A DNA stretch of 64,000 nucleotides from Leguminivora glycinivorella (taxonomy: Eukaryota > Arthropoda > Insecta > Lepidoptera > Tortricidae): positions 2,187,501-2,251,500 of the forward strand of contig NC_062990.1 in the NCBI RefSeq assembly GCF_023078275.1. The letters run 5' to 3'. Below, piece after piece: positions 51,819 through 62,726 of this stretch. The translations under genes and the position numbers were made by a program. The stretch's first letter is position 1. Each line of letters opens with the position of its first letter. The notes under the pieces are model-generated. The model worked only from the letters and a program-made list of their open reading frames with translations, did not search any database and was not told the origin of the DNA.

Positions 51819-53910
51819 TCTAAATATATAAAAGAAGAAGCTGACTGACTGACTGACTGACTGACTGACATATCAACGCACAGCCGAAACCGCTGGTCCT
51901 AGAGATTCCAAATTTGGCACGTGGGTTCCTTATATAGTGCAGAGGAGCACTAAGAAAGGATTTTTCAAAATTCACCTCCTAAGGGGGTGAAATGGGGGTT
52001 CAAAGTTTGTATGGGGAAACAAGATTAGTTTGACTGTTCTATTCGAAACTTCACAGGAGGATTCCTAAAGGCATATGACTAAATACGTGTTTCAGGTTTT
52101 TTGAAAATTTAACCCCTAAAAGGGTGAAAAGGGGGTGATAAAGTCAAAAAACCAATATGGGTATCGTTTTTATGGTTTATCGGGTCGCTGGTCACGATAA
52201 ATACAACGCTTTTAAAATCTAACGAGGCGGAAGTGATATACTTTCTCCCCTGTTGTGGTGCAATGGGGTTAAAATATTTAAAAAAAATACAAAAGAACAA
52301 ACTGACGGACATATCAACGCACAGTCGAAACCGCTGTTTCTAGTGATTTCAAATTTAGCACGTAGGTTCCTTATATAGTGAAGAGGAGCACTAAGAAAGA
52401 ATTTTTCAAAATTCACCTCCTAAGGGGGTAAAATGGGGGTTCAAAGTTTGTATGGGGAAACAAGATTAGTTTGACTGTTCTATTCGAAACTTCACAGGAG
52501 GATTCCTAAAAGCATATGACTAAATACGTGTTTCAGGTTTTTTGAAAATGTAACCCCTAAAAGGGTGAAAAGGGGGTGATAAAGTGAAAAAACCAATATG
52601 GGTATCGTTTTTATGGTTTATCGGGTCACTGATCACGATAAATACAACGATTTTAAAATCTAACAAGGCGGAAGTGATATACCTTCTCCCCTGTTGTGGT
52701 GCAATGGGGTTTAAATATAAAAAATATATATAAATGAAGAAACTGACTGACATATCAACGCACAGTCGAAACCGCTGGTCCTAGAGATCTATAATTTGGC
52801 ACGTAGGTTCTTTATATGGAGTAGAGGAGCACTAAGAAAGGATTTTTCAAAATTCATGTCCGAAGGGGGTGATATGGGGGTTCAGAGTTTGTATAGGGAA
52901 ACAAGATTAGTTTGACCGTTTTATTCGAAACTTTACAGGATTCCTAAATACGTGTTTCAGGTTTTTTGAAAATTTAACCCCTAAAAGGGTGAAAAGGGGT
53001 TGATAAAGTCAAAAAACCAATATGGGTATCGTTTTTATGGTTTATCGGGTCGCTGATCTCGATAAATACAACGCTTTTAAAATATAACGAGGCGGAAGTG
53101 AAATACCTTCTCCACTGTTATGGTGCAATGCGGTTTAAATATCAAAATTATCATATGCATTTAGTTTTAAATATTTATTGGACATAAAACTTAAATAACA
53201 AATAAATAATATCTAACTCTAAAAAATAATAATAAAAGCAACTTAAAATTAAATTAAAAACTAAACTTAACTAAAATGGATTGGATTTAGTTTTTATGTT
53301 TACTTCTGGTTCAAGAGATTTCGAATTGACACACGTGATTTCCTTAGAGGTGCACTAAGAAAAGATTTTTCAAAGTTGACCTCCTAACATGATCATTTGA
53401 CAGTGACAGGGGATGGGAGGGGATAGGGATAGGGATAGGGATAGGGATAGGGATAGGGATAGGGATAGGGATAGGGATAGGGATCGGCATCGGGATCGGG
53501 ATCGGGATCGGGATCGGGATCGGGATCGGGATCGGGATCGGGATCGGGATCGGGATCGGGATCGGGATCGGGATCGGGATAGGGATAGGGATAGGGATAG
53601 GGATAGGGTTACTTAGTAGTACTTTTTACCCACTGACCATAGATACTGGCTATGTGGGTTGTATGAAGTTTCCCCAGAGTGTATATAGAATACATACCTA
53701 TTCGTACCCACTACCTACGCCGTGGTCGCTGTGTAACATTTCTACAATATTTGCAAGCATTTCTTTACAAAAATAGTTATATGTGTTATCTAAATAATCG
53801 CAGACAAATGTACCTACATAGAAACCTACGGATCCAAATGAAAATCTTAATGTTTGTATACGTTTGAATAATTCTTTTAGTACGCGGGCGAAGCCGCGGG
53901 TACAAGCTAG
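51819..53910 (+). mobile_element. 2.1-kb Helitron-like element (family L2) with internal repeats
   Basis: Starts TCTAAATATATAAAAGAAG after an A and ends GCGGGTACAAGCTAG before a T, with the GC-rich hairpin 'gcgggcgaagccgcggg' just inside. Contains three diverged units of about 430-450 bp (51840-52300, 52300-52735, 52735-53150) with blocks 'acatatcaacgcacag' and 'cgtgtttcaggttttttga', then a hexanucleotide array. No Rep/helicase frame, so non-autonomous. Confidence 0.72.
53408..53612 (+). repeat. GGGATA/GGGATC hexanucleotide array
   Basis: About 33 units. GGGATA units form both ends and GGGATC units the centre, with one variant (GGCATC) near 53484. It lies inside the Helitron-like element. 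Every unit contributes a GGG run, so the G strand can form quadruplexes (inference). Confidence 0.9.
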
Positions 53911-54580
53911 TGTACCATATAATAACTATGTACCTAAATCAATTGTGACGTGTAATATGTAACAATATTATAAATAAATGAGTATGAGTATGAGTACGAG
54001 TATATTAATTATGATTTTTTTTCATATTATTAATTTTAATTTTAATTTTAATTTATATATTATTATTTTATTTATTTATTTTTAATTTTTAAAATTTTAT
54101 GTCGCAATTATAAAGTTCGTACTTCAAGACTACTTATTGCGTTTTCATTAATTTGACATGCATGTATGTATATTTTTAGAAGTAGACAGAAAAACGAATT
54201 GCGCTCTCTACTGAATGATAAATGATAATTAAATATAATTATAGATAAATGACTATTCAGTTATTTTCAAAATTACCATGCATCTAAAGCTACAAGAAAA
54301 GTTTCGTATTAATTTATAAGATAGGCTTCGGTTTTGCCACAGCTACCAACATTTATATATAATTCCACTTTGTCAGTCCGTCCACTCGTCACTCCGGAAT
54401 CGCCGTCCGCCACTGATAGTTTATTCACGCCCGCCCCATATTTTGTTGTAGGTACCTATTGTACCTAGGTATTCTTTGCATGGACGATATTCGTTTTTTC
54501 ACCTACTAGTTAGTTGGTTCGAAGTGTGTGATTCATTTATGCCTTTACATTGTATCATACTTATTGTAACTGTACCTGAT
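53911..54580. other. AT-rich, no feature
   Basis: Runs of TTTTAA near 54030-54060. No exon or RNA gene seen. Confidence 0.4.
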
Positions 54581-54715
54581 GGCCTAGCACATGATGGCCG
54601 CGAGAGTATGTCGCCGCGAGATAGACTACCTGTCCTTATGTCATTAATACGATTAGACAAAGACGTGTGATCTATCTCGCGGTGACATAGTCCCGCGGCC
54701 ATCATGTGCTAGGCC
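54581..54715. mobile_element. foldback MITE F1, copy 2
   Basis: Arms 54581-54624 and 54672-54715 (GGCCTAGCACATGATGGCCG) match the copy at 9002, with a few substitutions in the second arm. Confidence 0.75.
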
Positions 54716-55217
54716 TACTGATGGAACTTAGGTTCGTCAATGAAAAACATTAGGACCTTTCCACGTCATTTTGAAATTGAAACTGGTCAGCATAATCATT
54801 ATTGCATACTCTGAACAATAAGGCTTCCCGTGTTCTAGAAATTAATAAACAATAGATTTATGATTATTCCTTTTACAGAGATTGCTTCTTTAATTTTCTA
54901 TATAAATATAAACATGTCACCATTATTTTCCTCCATTGGGCCTGATATTAAACTCAGAGCAACTTTATCAAAACGCAACATTGCTATAACAAAATGTCCA
55001 GGCGCTAGAAATAAATCTACGATGCAAGCGGTACCGGGCTCACTTTCACCAATCAGAGCTACAGAATTGGAATTTTAGATGTAGTCACGGCGTACATACT
55101 AGTAGTTGCCTTTTTTAGGCTAAATAGAGTCCCATATATCGGGTCCCAAATGTATAATATTTATGTAGATAAAGGGACCCAGAGATTGCTTGCGAACGGA
55201 TACCGGCTTGCCAGTTA
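54716..55217. other. unassigned sequence
   Basis: A plus-strand frame of 72 codons (54860-55078) lacks recognised similarity or splice context. Confidence 0.3.
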
Positions 55218-55225
55218 TTTTAAAC

Positions 55226-55954
55226 CAGCCATACCTACTCAAAGTGTGCTCCGCGGAACCCTAGGGCTCCGTAAAGCCTCTCTATGAATATTGACTCTCC
55301 GTATGAATATTGGTTCGCTGCTTTGGACTCAGTGGAGCGCAGAGCCAGGAGGATGATTGGCGACAAGAAGCTAACGGCCAAGCTACTGTACAGTCTTTGG
55401 CCCATCGGCGGAAAGTCGCTAGTCTGTCGGTGTTTTACAGGTTGCACTTCGGGGAGTGTGCTCAAGAGCTACACGAGCTTATTCCACCGTCCCCATTCTA
55501 CCATCGGACTCTTAGACGCACGGCCGGTCTCCATCCTTACTTGGTGGATATTCCACGAATCCGCACGAAGCGCTTTGCTTCTTCTTTTCTTATGCGCACT
55601 GCCAAGGATTGGAATTCCTTGCCGGCGGCTATATTTCCGAGCTCATATAACCAGGCAACCTTCAAATCAAGAGTGAACAGGCATCTTCTGGGCGAGCTCA
55701 CTCCATCGTAGGCCACGTCTTTGCCTTTGGCTAGTCTGTGGTCAAGAGTAAGCCCGTTTATAATTTAAAAAAAAAAATTGGTAACAATGAGAAAAAATCG
55801 AAAAACACCTCTCGTCTCTAGTCGGATAGTTCAACACGTATTAAAATAAAGATTGCAACAAACTATTTTTTTTTCATTTATTTATTTTAAGGGTTCCGTC
55901 AGATATTTTGGTTTCCAAAAGGGTTCCATGGGAAAATAAGTTTGAGAACCGCTG
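55226..55954 (-). mobile_element. hAT MITE H2, copy 2, with LINE fragment inside
   Basis: Outer ends as at 18232 (CAGCCATAC... to ...AGAACCGCTG) with the exact 8-bp duplication TTTTAAAC at 55218-55225 and 55955-55962. A plus-strand LINE fragment fills about 55295-55775. Confidence 0.8.
55295..55775 (+). mobile_element. Non-LTR ORF2 C-terminal fragment with poly-A
   Basis: Frame 55310-55711 encodes QSLAHRRKVASLSVFYRLHF, then FLMRTAKDWNSLPAAIFPSS and RHLLGELTPS, the end of a Jockey/I-like ORF2. Poly-A at 55767-55778. A second fragment of the same family lies at 57415-57770 (-). Confidence 0.75.
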
Positions 55955-56299
55955 TTTTAAACAGATACTGTTATTTTTGCGAAGAACTACTTACAGGTCA
56001 ATATCGTCCAATGAAGTGGTAATCTGTGGGTTCCTTAAGTATATTATCGATTTAATTTTTCGTGAACTTTTATATCGGTGAGTCATATACGTCTATGTGT
56101 GAGAACCACAAAATTAAAATCGTTTTTGCGTCAGGGGTTGAAAAGAAGGTAAGGTAGGTATTTTTATGTAGTAGACATAATGCTATTTGAATATCTTTTT
56201 GAAACTTAATTGCATACTTTACCTAATAAATATACCGAAACAGGAAAATTAATAAATAAGTAACTACCTAGTACTTACAATAATAAAACAGTTTACATA

Positions 56300-56650
56300 C
56301 AAAAAAAAACCTAAATATTGTCTTCGGTTACCGCGATAGTTACTCATAAAATAATCCATACTAATATTATAAATGGGAAAGTGTGTGTGTCTGTTTGTTT
56401 GTCCGTCTTTCACGGCAAAACGGAGCGATGAATCAACGTGATTTGTTAGGTGGAGATAGTTGAAGGGATGGAGAAAAACATAGGCTACTTTTTGTCTCTT
56501 TCTATCGCGAGCGATGCCGCGGGCAAAAGCTAGTTCCTCATAGTTCGTCACCCGTTGACCACGAATGCTGTAAAGTGTTCGAAACGTCGGGGTGAATTGT
56601 AAATTCATTATACGCGATTTAATCCGTTTCCATAGTTTTATTTCATAAGT
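56300..56650. mobile_element. F2-like element interrupted by a Helitron-like copy
   Basis: 'attgtcttcggttaccgcga' (56317) and 'cattatacgcgatttaatcc' (56605) belong to the element seen at 42619-42798. The L1 element at 56355-56533 sits between them. Confidence 0.6.
56355..56533 (+). mobile_element. complete Helitron-like L1 element
   Basis: 179 bp from TCCATACTAATATTATAAAT to GCAAAAGCTAG, preceded by A and followed by T. The cleanest copy of the family in this window. Confidence 0.78.
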
Positions 56651-57117
56651 AACTACCTAATTTATTCCTTTCCATATTTCCAACTACATTAGTGAATATT
56701 TAAACAATTCTAAAACAACTAGAAACAAATGTTATCATCATAGTTTCCATTGGCTTGAAAATTGTAGGTTTTCAATGAATTTTAATGTGTTTGTTTTAAA
56801 GTAGTTAAACACCAATTGTCGGGTAAATGGTTTTGAAAATGTACTTGAGTTACTGATAACCTTGTAAAATAATGGATAATTTTGATGTTTGTCTTTGAAC
56901 GAAAATTACTGTACAAAGGTATTTTGTTGGCTATAAATACGAAAACCTGTCGCTACAATATAAGAACCTCTTATTTGCTAGTGGCAAATGAAAGTTGAGC
57001 AGTTTCGTATATATGCTCTGCCTACCCTTTTGGAAAACAGGCGACAGTTGTTGTATGTATGAATAGTTTGACTGGAAACAGGACGAACCTGTTTCTTATT
57101 GTAGCATATTTTTAAAT

Positions 57118-57156
<39 letters not shown>

Positions 57157-57414
57157 GTCATCGTAGTTCCCGAACAGATGAACCGATTTAGATTTAGTTT
57201 TGTTTGACTGAAAGCTGAGTTAGTCGGGAGTGTTCTTAGCCATGTTTCATGAAAATCGGTCTACTATGTTGCGGTCGGAGTATTTTTCAAAAATTTTAAT
57301 TTTTCCGGATAAGTTGGTAATGCGTGTACTCAGACTGAATGAAATAACATGACACGTTCGTACGTTTCCGTAAAACACGAAGGAAAAACTTTTAGCACTA
57401 TATCTGTTTTTTTT
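56651..57414. other. R5 and R6 pieces, otherwise unassigned
   Basis: 57005-57062 is the R5 end. 57115-57310 is R6 with a TGTC run. The rest is AT-rich without support for a gene. Confidence 0.4.
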
Positions 57415-57770
57415 TTTTATAAATGGGCTTACTCTTGACCACAGACTAGCCAAAGGCAAAGACGTGGCCTACGATGGAGTGAGCTCGCCCAGAAGATGCC
57501 TGTTCACTCTTGATTTGAAGGTTTCCGGGTTATATGAGCTCGGAAATATAGCCGCCAGCAAGGAATTCCACTCCTTGGCAGTGCGCATAAGAAAAGAAGA
57601 AGCAAAGTGGCTTCGTGCGGATTCCTGGAATATCCACCAAGTAAGGATGGAGACCGGCCGTGCGTCTAAGAGTCCGATGGTAGAATGGGGACGGTCGAAT
57701 AAGCTCGTGTAGCTCTTGAGCACACTCCCCGAAGTGCAACCTGTAAAACCCGTACGTTTCGTTTTCCACT
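57415..57770 (-). mobile_element. Non-LTR ORF2 C-terminal fragment, inverted partner of 55295
   Basis: Minus strand encodes FLMRTAKEWNSLLAAIFPSS and RHLLGELTPS, then the stop and a poly-A (T-run at 57408-57418). The frame breaks toward the 5' end. Confidence 0.75.
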
Positions 57771-57810
57771 ATTTTATCTCAAAGTTAGCAACTATACGCA
57801 TTGTTTAACC

Positions 57811-58084
57811 TACTGATGTGCCGACGGAAAGTTTCCAAAATTCTGAAATTTTCACATAGGAAAACTTCTTAAACTTTCCATACTTTGTATGGACCATTGT
57901 ATGGATGGAAACTTTCCATTTCATAAATTTAAATTTCTTTTATTTTTCGTGAAAGTTTCGCGAAAGATTTTTTTGGAAAGTTTCGCGAATTTTCCAAGAG
58001 ATTTAAGATTTTTTTGGAAAGTTTCGCAAATTTTTGAAGAGATTTCAGATTTTTTAAAAAATTTCCACAACTTGCACATCACTA
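57811..58084. mobile_element. hAT MITE, family H4
   Basis: 274 bp, ends TACTGATGTGC and GCACATCACTA, exact 8-bp duplication GTTTAACC (57803-57810, 58085-58092). Interior has repeats of TTTTGGAAAGTTTCGCGAA. Confidence 0.82.
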
Positions 58085-58118
58085 GTTTAACCCTTACTCT
58101 AGAAATCTTTGTGTACAG

Positions 58119-58275
58119 GATGTACTTATATTTCTCCGTGGTCAGACCAACTGACAGATTTATGAGCACCCTGTATCGTAAAGAATTCAGCACGCACTCT
58201 GCCCAGCGGCTAATTATGAAGGTTTTCCGTAATTTATATTTCAGAGATGTAACTGTGAAGAGAAAATACCTAGAG
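58119..58275 (+). CDS. candidate internal exon, unrecognised protein
   Basis: Acceptor TGTGTACAG and donor GAG|GTTAGT bound 157 bp: one base completing a codon, then 52 codons starting MYLYFSVVRPTDRFMSTLYR and ending VTVKRKYLE. Codon use is mixed and not repeat-like, and no other copy exists in the window. It lies between a hAT MITE ending 34 bp upstream and R6 starting 13 bp downstream, so intron insertion has come close to both splice sites. No family recognised; it could be a chance frame. Confidence 0.45.
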
Positions 58276-58287
58276 GTTAGTATTTTT

Positions 58288-58500
58288 GTTCCCCGACGCA
58301 AAAACGACGGGGTGCTATAAGTTTGACGTGTATGTCTGTCTGTCTGTGGTATCGTAGCTCCCGAACGAAAAAACCGATTTAGATTTCGTTTTTTTTGTTT
58401 GAAAGCTGAATTAGTCGGGAGTGTTTTGAGCTATGTTTCATGGAAATCGGTTCACTATGTCGCGGTCGGGGGCATTTTCAAAATTTTTATTTTTGTGTTT
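58288..58500 (+). repeat. dispersed repeat R6, copy
   Basis: 'cgacgcaaaaacgacgg', TGTC run, 'gtatcgtagctcccgaacga', 'gaaagctgaattagtcggga'. Confidence 0.65.
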
Positions 58501-58539
58501 AGGTTATTTACTAATAAGTTCCTGTGGTTAGTCGTGACC

Positions 58540-58760
58540 ACTGGGTCACTACTAGGGTTAAGAATTTCACACCTCCTTTCGTCCCATGGGTGTCGTAGAA
58601 GTCGACTGTGGGTTATGGGTTAAATTGTAGCGTAGGCGAGAGGCTGACAACCTGTCACCGCAATGTCACAATTTGGATTTTTTCAACCCCTTTTTGTCAA
58701 GAGTGGCACTGAACTTAGTAGTTCATGTGCTCGACCTACCCTGTATGTATATAGTAACAT
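58540..58760 (+). repeat. dispersed repeat R5, copy
   Basis: 'tgtcgtagaagtcgactgtg', 'gcgtaggcgagaggctgaca', 'aagagtggcactgaacttag'. Same orientation as 29045. Confidence 0.65.
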
Positions 58761-59178
58761 GAATATCACAGGCCGCAGCAGCATTCTCGACTCATCGCAT
58801 CCATCTCGCCTGCAAATTAAGCTGCAGCAACCAACGTATCTTGTTTTTGTATCACGTCACGCGCTCAGATAGTGGAGCGGTAAGCGGTAGGTCATAAGCG
58901 GAGCGGTAGGTCATGTACTTATAACTAAGACTAAACATATAATCTTGCTAATATCTAAAATAGTCACTTGAAATTGTAAATACCAAGGATACTGGCGACA
59001 TTTCCCCCCTGTATCACAATCGCCGAGGAAGTCGCCAGCTCTAGTTTTGAAATTACTAGCTGTCCTTTTTCAAAAATAGCATTAGGTACGTGGGTCAAAC
59101 AGATTTTAATCTATGGGTAATTGGTTATATTTCTCCTGTGGACATTACAAAAGTTAAGAAAATCTAGTGCTAATTTTT
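58761..59178. other. unassigned sequence
   Basis: A short tandem 'gcggtaggtcat' repeat near 58878-58915. No gene seen. Confidence 0.35.
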
Positions 59179-59259
59179 AGTGTCAAGAACTAAAAAAATG
59201 TTTCCCGTCATTAGAAGGTTTACTTAATGACGGGAAACATTTTTTTAGTTCTTGACACT
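59179..59259. repeat. perfect 35-bp hairpin
   Basis: Arms 59179-59213 and 59225-59259 pair completely around an 11-nt loop. The 360-bp tandem duplication starts inside its right arm. Confidence 0.85.
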
Positions 59260-59960
59260 CAAATAGGAAAAACGGGATACGAATGTACCAGAGTCGTTAA
59301 CTTTTATAATAATATCCACAGAAGTGACATTTTTACTAAATATTTTTGACCCACGTCGTTTTCCACAGACTTTCGAACGGAGAATTCGTTCGTTCGAAAT
59401 TTAAAAATCGATCCCCTGTTCTACTAATAAATAAAAGGACCACAAGAAACATCAAATCTCCTGACACTCAGTCCGCCATCTTAAGGCTCCCACGCTTACA
59501 CGCGCTTACGAATGAAATTCAATTTCAGAGGCTCTCGCGCCATTCGGAAGCCTGGGTGGCTAGCCGAATGGCACAATCGCTCACGAAACGCTCACGAAAC
59601 TTTTTTAGTTCTAAACACTCAAATAGGAAAAACGGGATACGAATGTACCAGAGTCGTTAACTTTTATAATAATATCCACAGAAGTGACATTTTTACTAAA
59701 TATTTTTGACCCACGTCGTTTTCCACAGACTTTCGAACGGAGAATTCGTTCGTTCGAAATTTAAAAATCGATCCCCTGTTCTACTAATAAATAAAAGGAC
59801 CACAAGAAACATCAAATCTCCTGACACTCAGTCCGCCATCTTAAGGCTCCCACGCTTACACGCGCTTACGAATGAAATTCAATTTCAGAGGCTCTCGCGC
59901 CATTCGGAAGCCTGGGTGGCTAGCCGAATGGCACAATCGCTCACGAAACGCTCACGAAAC
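59241..59960 (+). repeat. 360-bp tandem duplication
   Basis: 59241-59600 and 59601-59960 are almost identical, with clear differences near 59252/59612 (cttgac versus ctaaac). Each unit ends in the first 45 bp of MITE M1, and only the second continues into the full MITE. Frames across it are duplicated but unsupported as genes. Confidence 0.9.
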
Positions 59961-60071
59961 GAAGCGCTAGTAGATATCTATCTCTATCGCGCTTGCGTAT
60001 TGGCGCGACAGAGCCAGCGGCGTATCGCTTTCGTTTGGCGTCGGAGAAATGCCATTCGGCTACGGGGCCTG
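59916..60071 (+). mobile_element. MITE M1, copy 4
   Basis: Complete M1; the first unit of the tandem duplication keeps only its start (59556-59600). Confidence 0.8.
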
Positions 60072-60093
60072 TTATTTCAGCCATAGTTCACTG

Positions 60094-60160
60094 AAATTGA
60101 AATTGGTAGTTTGGTACTTTCGGATCTGCTCTGAAAGTACCAAACTACTAATTTAAATTT
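60094..60160. repeat. 28-bp-arm hairpin
   Basis: Arms 60094-60121 and 60133-60160 pair with two mismatches around an 11-nt loop. Confidence 0.7.
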
Positions 60161-60179
60161 TTATGAGTTAAGATTAAAT

Positions 60180-60318
60180 GTGAGTGTGTACGGGAAAACG
60201 TCCCACTTTGTCGATTGCCATAAAGCCGCTTTGTCAGTTTATTCATATAATAAAAATACAAGTAAATCTCGACTTAATGGTAACTGACAAAGTGGGACGT
60301 TTTGCTAAACATACTCAC
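60180..60318. mobile_element. MITE with GTGAGTGTGT ends
   Basis: Inverted ends of about 33 bp include AAAACGTCCCACTTTGTC and its complement. Flanks share AAAT, possibly a duplication. Confidence 0.6.
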
Positions 60319-60371
60319 AAATCAGATCGCTTAAGCGTAACTGGTGACTTTGTAAGTACCTCTAACGTAAT

Positions 60372-60592
60372 ACTACATTACGATACAAGTGCGGAAAAAG
60401 GGAAGTTAGAAACGAGTGGCGATAAATTAAAACACGGCCGAAATTAAGACATGAGTTACGAATTTTTCGCACGTGTATCGTAGGTACGACGTTTTTCAGT
60501 ACAGATGGCCATCCGAAGTTTCGACTTGACAAGAAGTGAACCACTTCTCGCACTAGTGCGTAAAAAAAACACCATCTGTACTGAAAAAATAA
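60372..60592 (+). repeat. two-copy element R7, copy 1
   Basis: Shares about 220 bp with 63002-63222, same orientation. Each copy holds two palindromes: 'acgatacaagtgcg'/'cgcacgtgtatcgt' and 'cagtacagatg'/'catctgtactg'. Confidence 0.7.
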
Positions 60593-60701
60593 ATACAGAT
60601 TGACTGAGTCCCATGGTAAGCCCAAGAAGTATTTTGTTGTGGCCGTTGTGGGTAGTCAGACTACGATAGGTATATAATATGTAATATACAAATACTTGTA
60701 T

Positions 60702-60960
60702 ACAATACAATACAATACAATACAAATACTCTTTATTGCACACCTTGATAAAATACAACAATACAAACAAGGAAGCAACACGAACAGAGGTATAGTATGA
60801 ATTTTTTGAAACGAACGTTTCTAAACAAAGGTATTGTTCCTTTTGTGTTGAGCGGGAGCTTCTGTATTTGCACGCGCTAAGACAACAAGAAGCGACTGTA
60901 TCCTCATAATTGTAAGGTTCAAATCTGTACAGCAGCAAATTTGAGATAGATTATTTTGGA
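60702..60960 (-). mobile_element. LINE 3' end with ATTGT tail
   Basis: Minus strand GTGTGCAATAAAGAGTATTT then ATTGT units. Related to 2692-2831 and 19165-19330. Confidence 0.55.
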
Positions 60961-61536
60961 AATGTGAAGCGATAGACCACACCGCTATAGGTGCGAAAAT
61001 ACAGCGCTTCTAATACTTTGATACTTGGTGGTGGTGCTGTAAGTAATGAAACACGTATATTATCACTGTTATTTTTTATTAATGATTTTGTTAACAATCA
61101 CCAATTGTATATAGCAATATATAAATAGTAATTACATAAATATTAGGTACAAGTCTTGATATATAAAATAACATAAATAACTAAACAAACCGTAAACCGT
61201 ATTTATAACAAAACATAACAATGGCGGTCAGATTGAAAAACCTTATCAGTGTTTATTGTCACTTTGCGATGACACCTTAAGGTGCCAGGTGCTTATCAAC
61301 CTTTTAATCTGGCAGTTTCGCTGTTTAAACGTGTTATTTTTATTATACAGACTGACATATTACCGATGATTATTATAACTATATGTACTATACTTACACC
61401 ATCAAGTATCAAAGTATTACGACGCGATGCGACGGCGATGGCTCAAGGTCATCGCGTATCCATCGCGCGAAACTTCGGCACTAGCATTTTGGTGATTAGA
61501 ATCACAAGATTCGCCGTCTTTCACAATGTGCAAATG
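60961..61536. other. no recognisable feature
   Basis: AT-rich. The last part has 'gcgatgcgacggcgatgg', also seen at the window end (63965-64000). No gene call. Confidence 0.35.
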
Positions 61537-61612
61537 GTCTAGCGGGTTTGACTTCTAGGTGGAATCGTTTGCGCCATGAGTGTCGTGAGTTCGAATCTCG
61601 GCTCACGCAATC
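61537..61612 (+). mobile_element. tRNA-like SINE head or tRNA pseudogene
   Basis: A-box-like TGGTCTAGCGGG and B box GAGTTCGAATCTC with 'ggctcacgcaat' at the end. Stems do not form a complete cloverleaf. Confidence 0.45.
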
Positions 61613-61651
61613 TTTTTGCATTTTTATTTACTTTTTTTCTTTTATGTTCTA

Positions 61652-61731
61652 CTAGCTTTTGCCCGCGGCTTCTCTTGAAAGACGGACAAACAAACAGACA
61701 CACACACACTTTCCAGTTTTATCAGTATGGA
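61652..61731 (-). mobile_element. internally deleted Helitron-like L1
   Basis: 80 bp keeping both L1 termini (CTAGCTTTTGCCCGCGGC and 'cagtatgga' as plus-strand text), with the middle missing. Confidence 0.7.
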
Positions 61732-61882
61732 TTATTTGATTTTGTTTACCTGCTTATTTCTTTCTCTAAGATTCTACTTTCTTATTTTTTTTAAGAACTC
61801 CGGGTTTTATACTAACAAGGAAAGTTTTAAGTAGCACACAATAATACTGCATTTTGTTTTTATGAACTTAATGTTTATTTTA

Positions 61883-61975
61883 ATCCATACTAATATTATA
61901 AACGGGAAAGTGTGTGTGTGTCTATTTATTTGTCCGTCCTTCACGGCAAAATTGAGCAACGAATTAACGTATACT
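61883..61975 (+). mobile_element. Helitron-like L1, 5' part
   Basis: Starts TCCATACTAATATTATAAAC, loses similarity after 'cgaattaacgta'. Confidence 0.65.
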
Positions 61976-62391
61976 ATTTACTTATAACGAATGCTATTTA
62001 CTTAATGTTGAAATGAAAAAATGTCATACAGTGTAACCCAGTGTTTTTAATGCTGCCATCTAGTGTCGACTGGCATAACCACTACACTAAGAGCCCTTAT
62101 TCCTTAGAGCGTTCATCAATTTCGTGAAATAGCCATTGATAGATGGCGTTGGTGCTCGGTACGCGAGCCACCGGTAACGCAACACACAGGCAAGAATGAT
62201 CTTGATAGTTTTGAATTTAATTGCTAGTAACAATTCTTTTGGTTTCATGTGTTAACTTTTTTGTAAAGTTTACAAGAGATAAGAATATATTATTATTATA
62301 TGGTACCTACTAATTGTAAGTAACTTAAAATAAACAGTTTCAAAGAGCTGAGCTGTGTGCATAAAATTACATGTGTTATTGGCCCGGCTAA
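61976..62391. other. no recognisable feature
   Basis: AT-rich; no exon or repeat. Confidence 0.35.
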
Positions 62392-62605
62392 TGAGATCAA
62401 ACATGGTCGAGTTACGATAAATAGAATAGCAGTTCTGTTATTCATTTCCTGACTCGATCATGTGACCTTGGACATCATCGAGATCGACGCTGCTCATCAG
62501 CCCAAATGTAATAAGCCCAAACATAGTGGAGTTATTATGAGTAAAATAGCAGTTTTGTTGACCATATCCTGACTCCACCATGAAAACCAGAACCTCATCC
62601 TGGGG
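62392..62605. repeat. diverged direct repeat, period about 117 bp
   Basis: 'gaatagcagttctgtt' and 'aaaatagcagttttgtt', each followed by 'cctgactc' and a complement of the preceding 'gagt' block. Two units only. Confidence 0.5.
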
Positions 62606-62726
62606 GCCGGTTTTTGAATCTCACATATGGGATTTGTCACTAAAATACCGGTTGAAAACAGTGAATTGCTTAGTATTTTCAGTGACAATTTTCTGAATTC
62701 GAACGCGTGAGACTCAAAAATCGGTC
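62604..62726. mobile_element. short MITE with GGGCCGGTTTTTGAATCTCAC ends
   Basis: Ends pair as GGCCGGTTTTTGAATCTCAC with GTGAGACTCAAAAATCGGTC. CTGG on both sides may be its duplication. Confidence 0.6.

Noticed and set aside
53413..53616. Frame encoding a long Asp-Arg dipeptide repeat
   Set aside because: It is only the translation of the GGGATA/GGGATC array; both units read as Asp-Arg in this frame, with no flanking coding signal.
59346..60086. Paired frames of 104 and 126 codons sharing their first 85 residues
   Set aside because: They arise from the 360-bp tandem duplication plus MITE M1; the last part is MITE sequence also found in other contexts.
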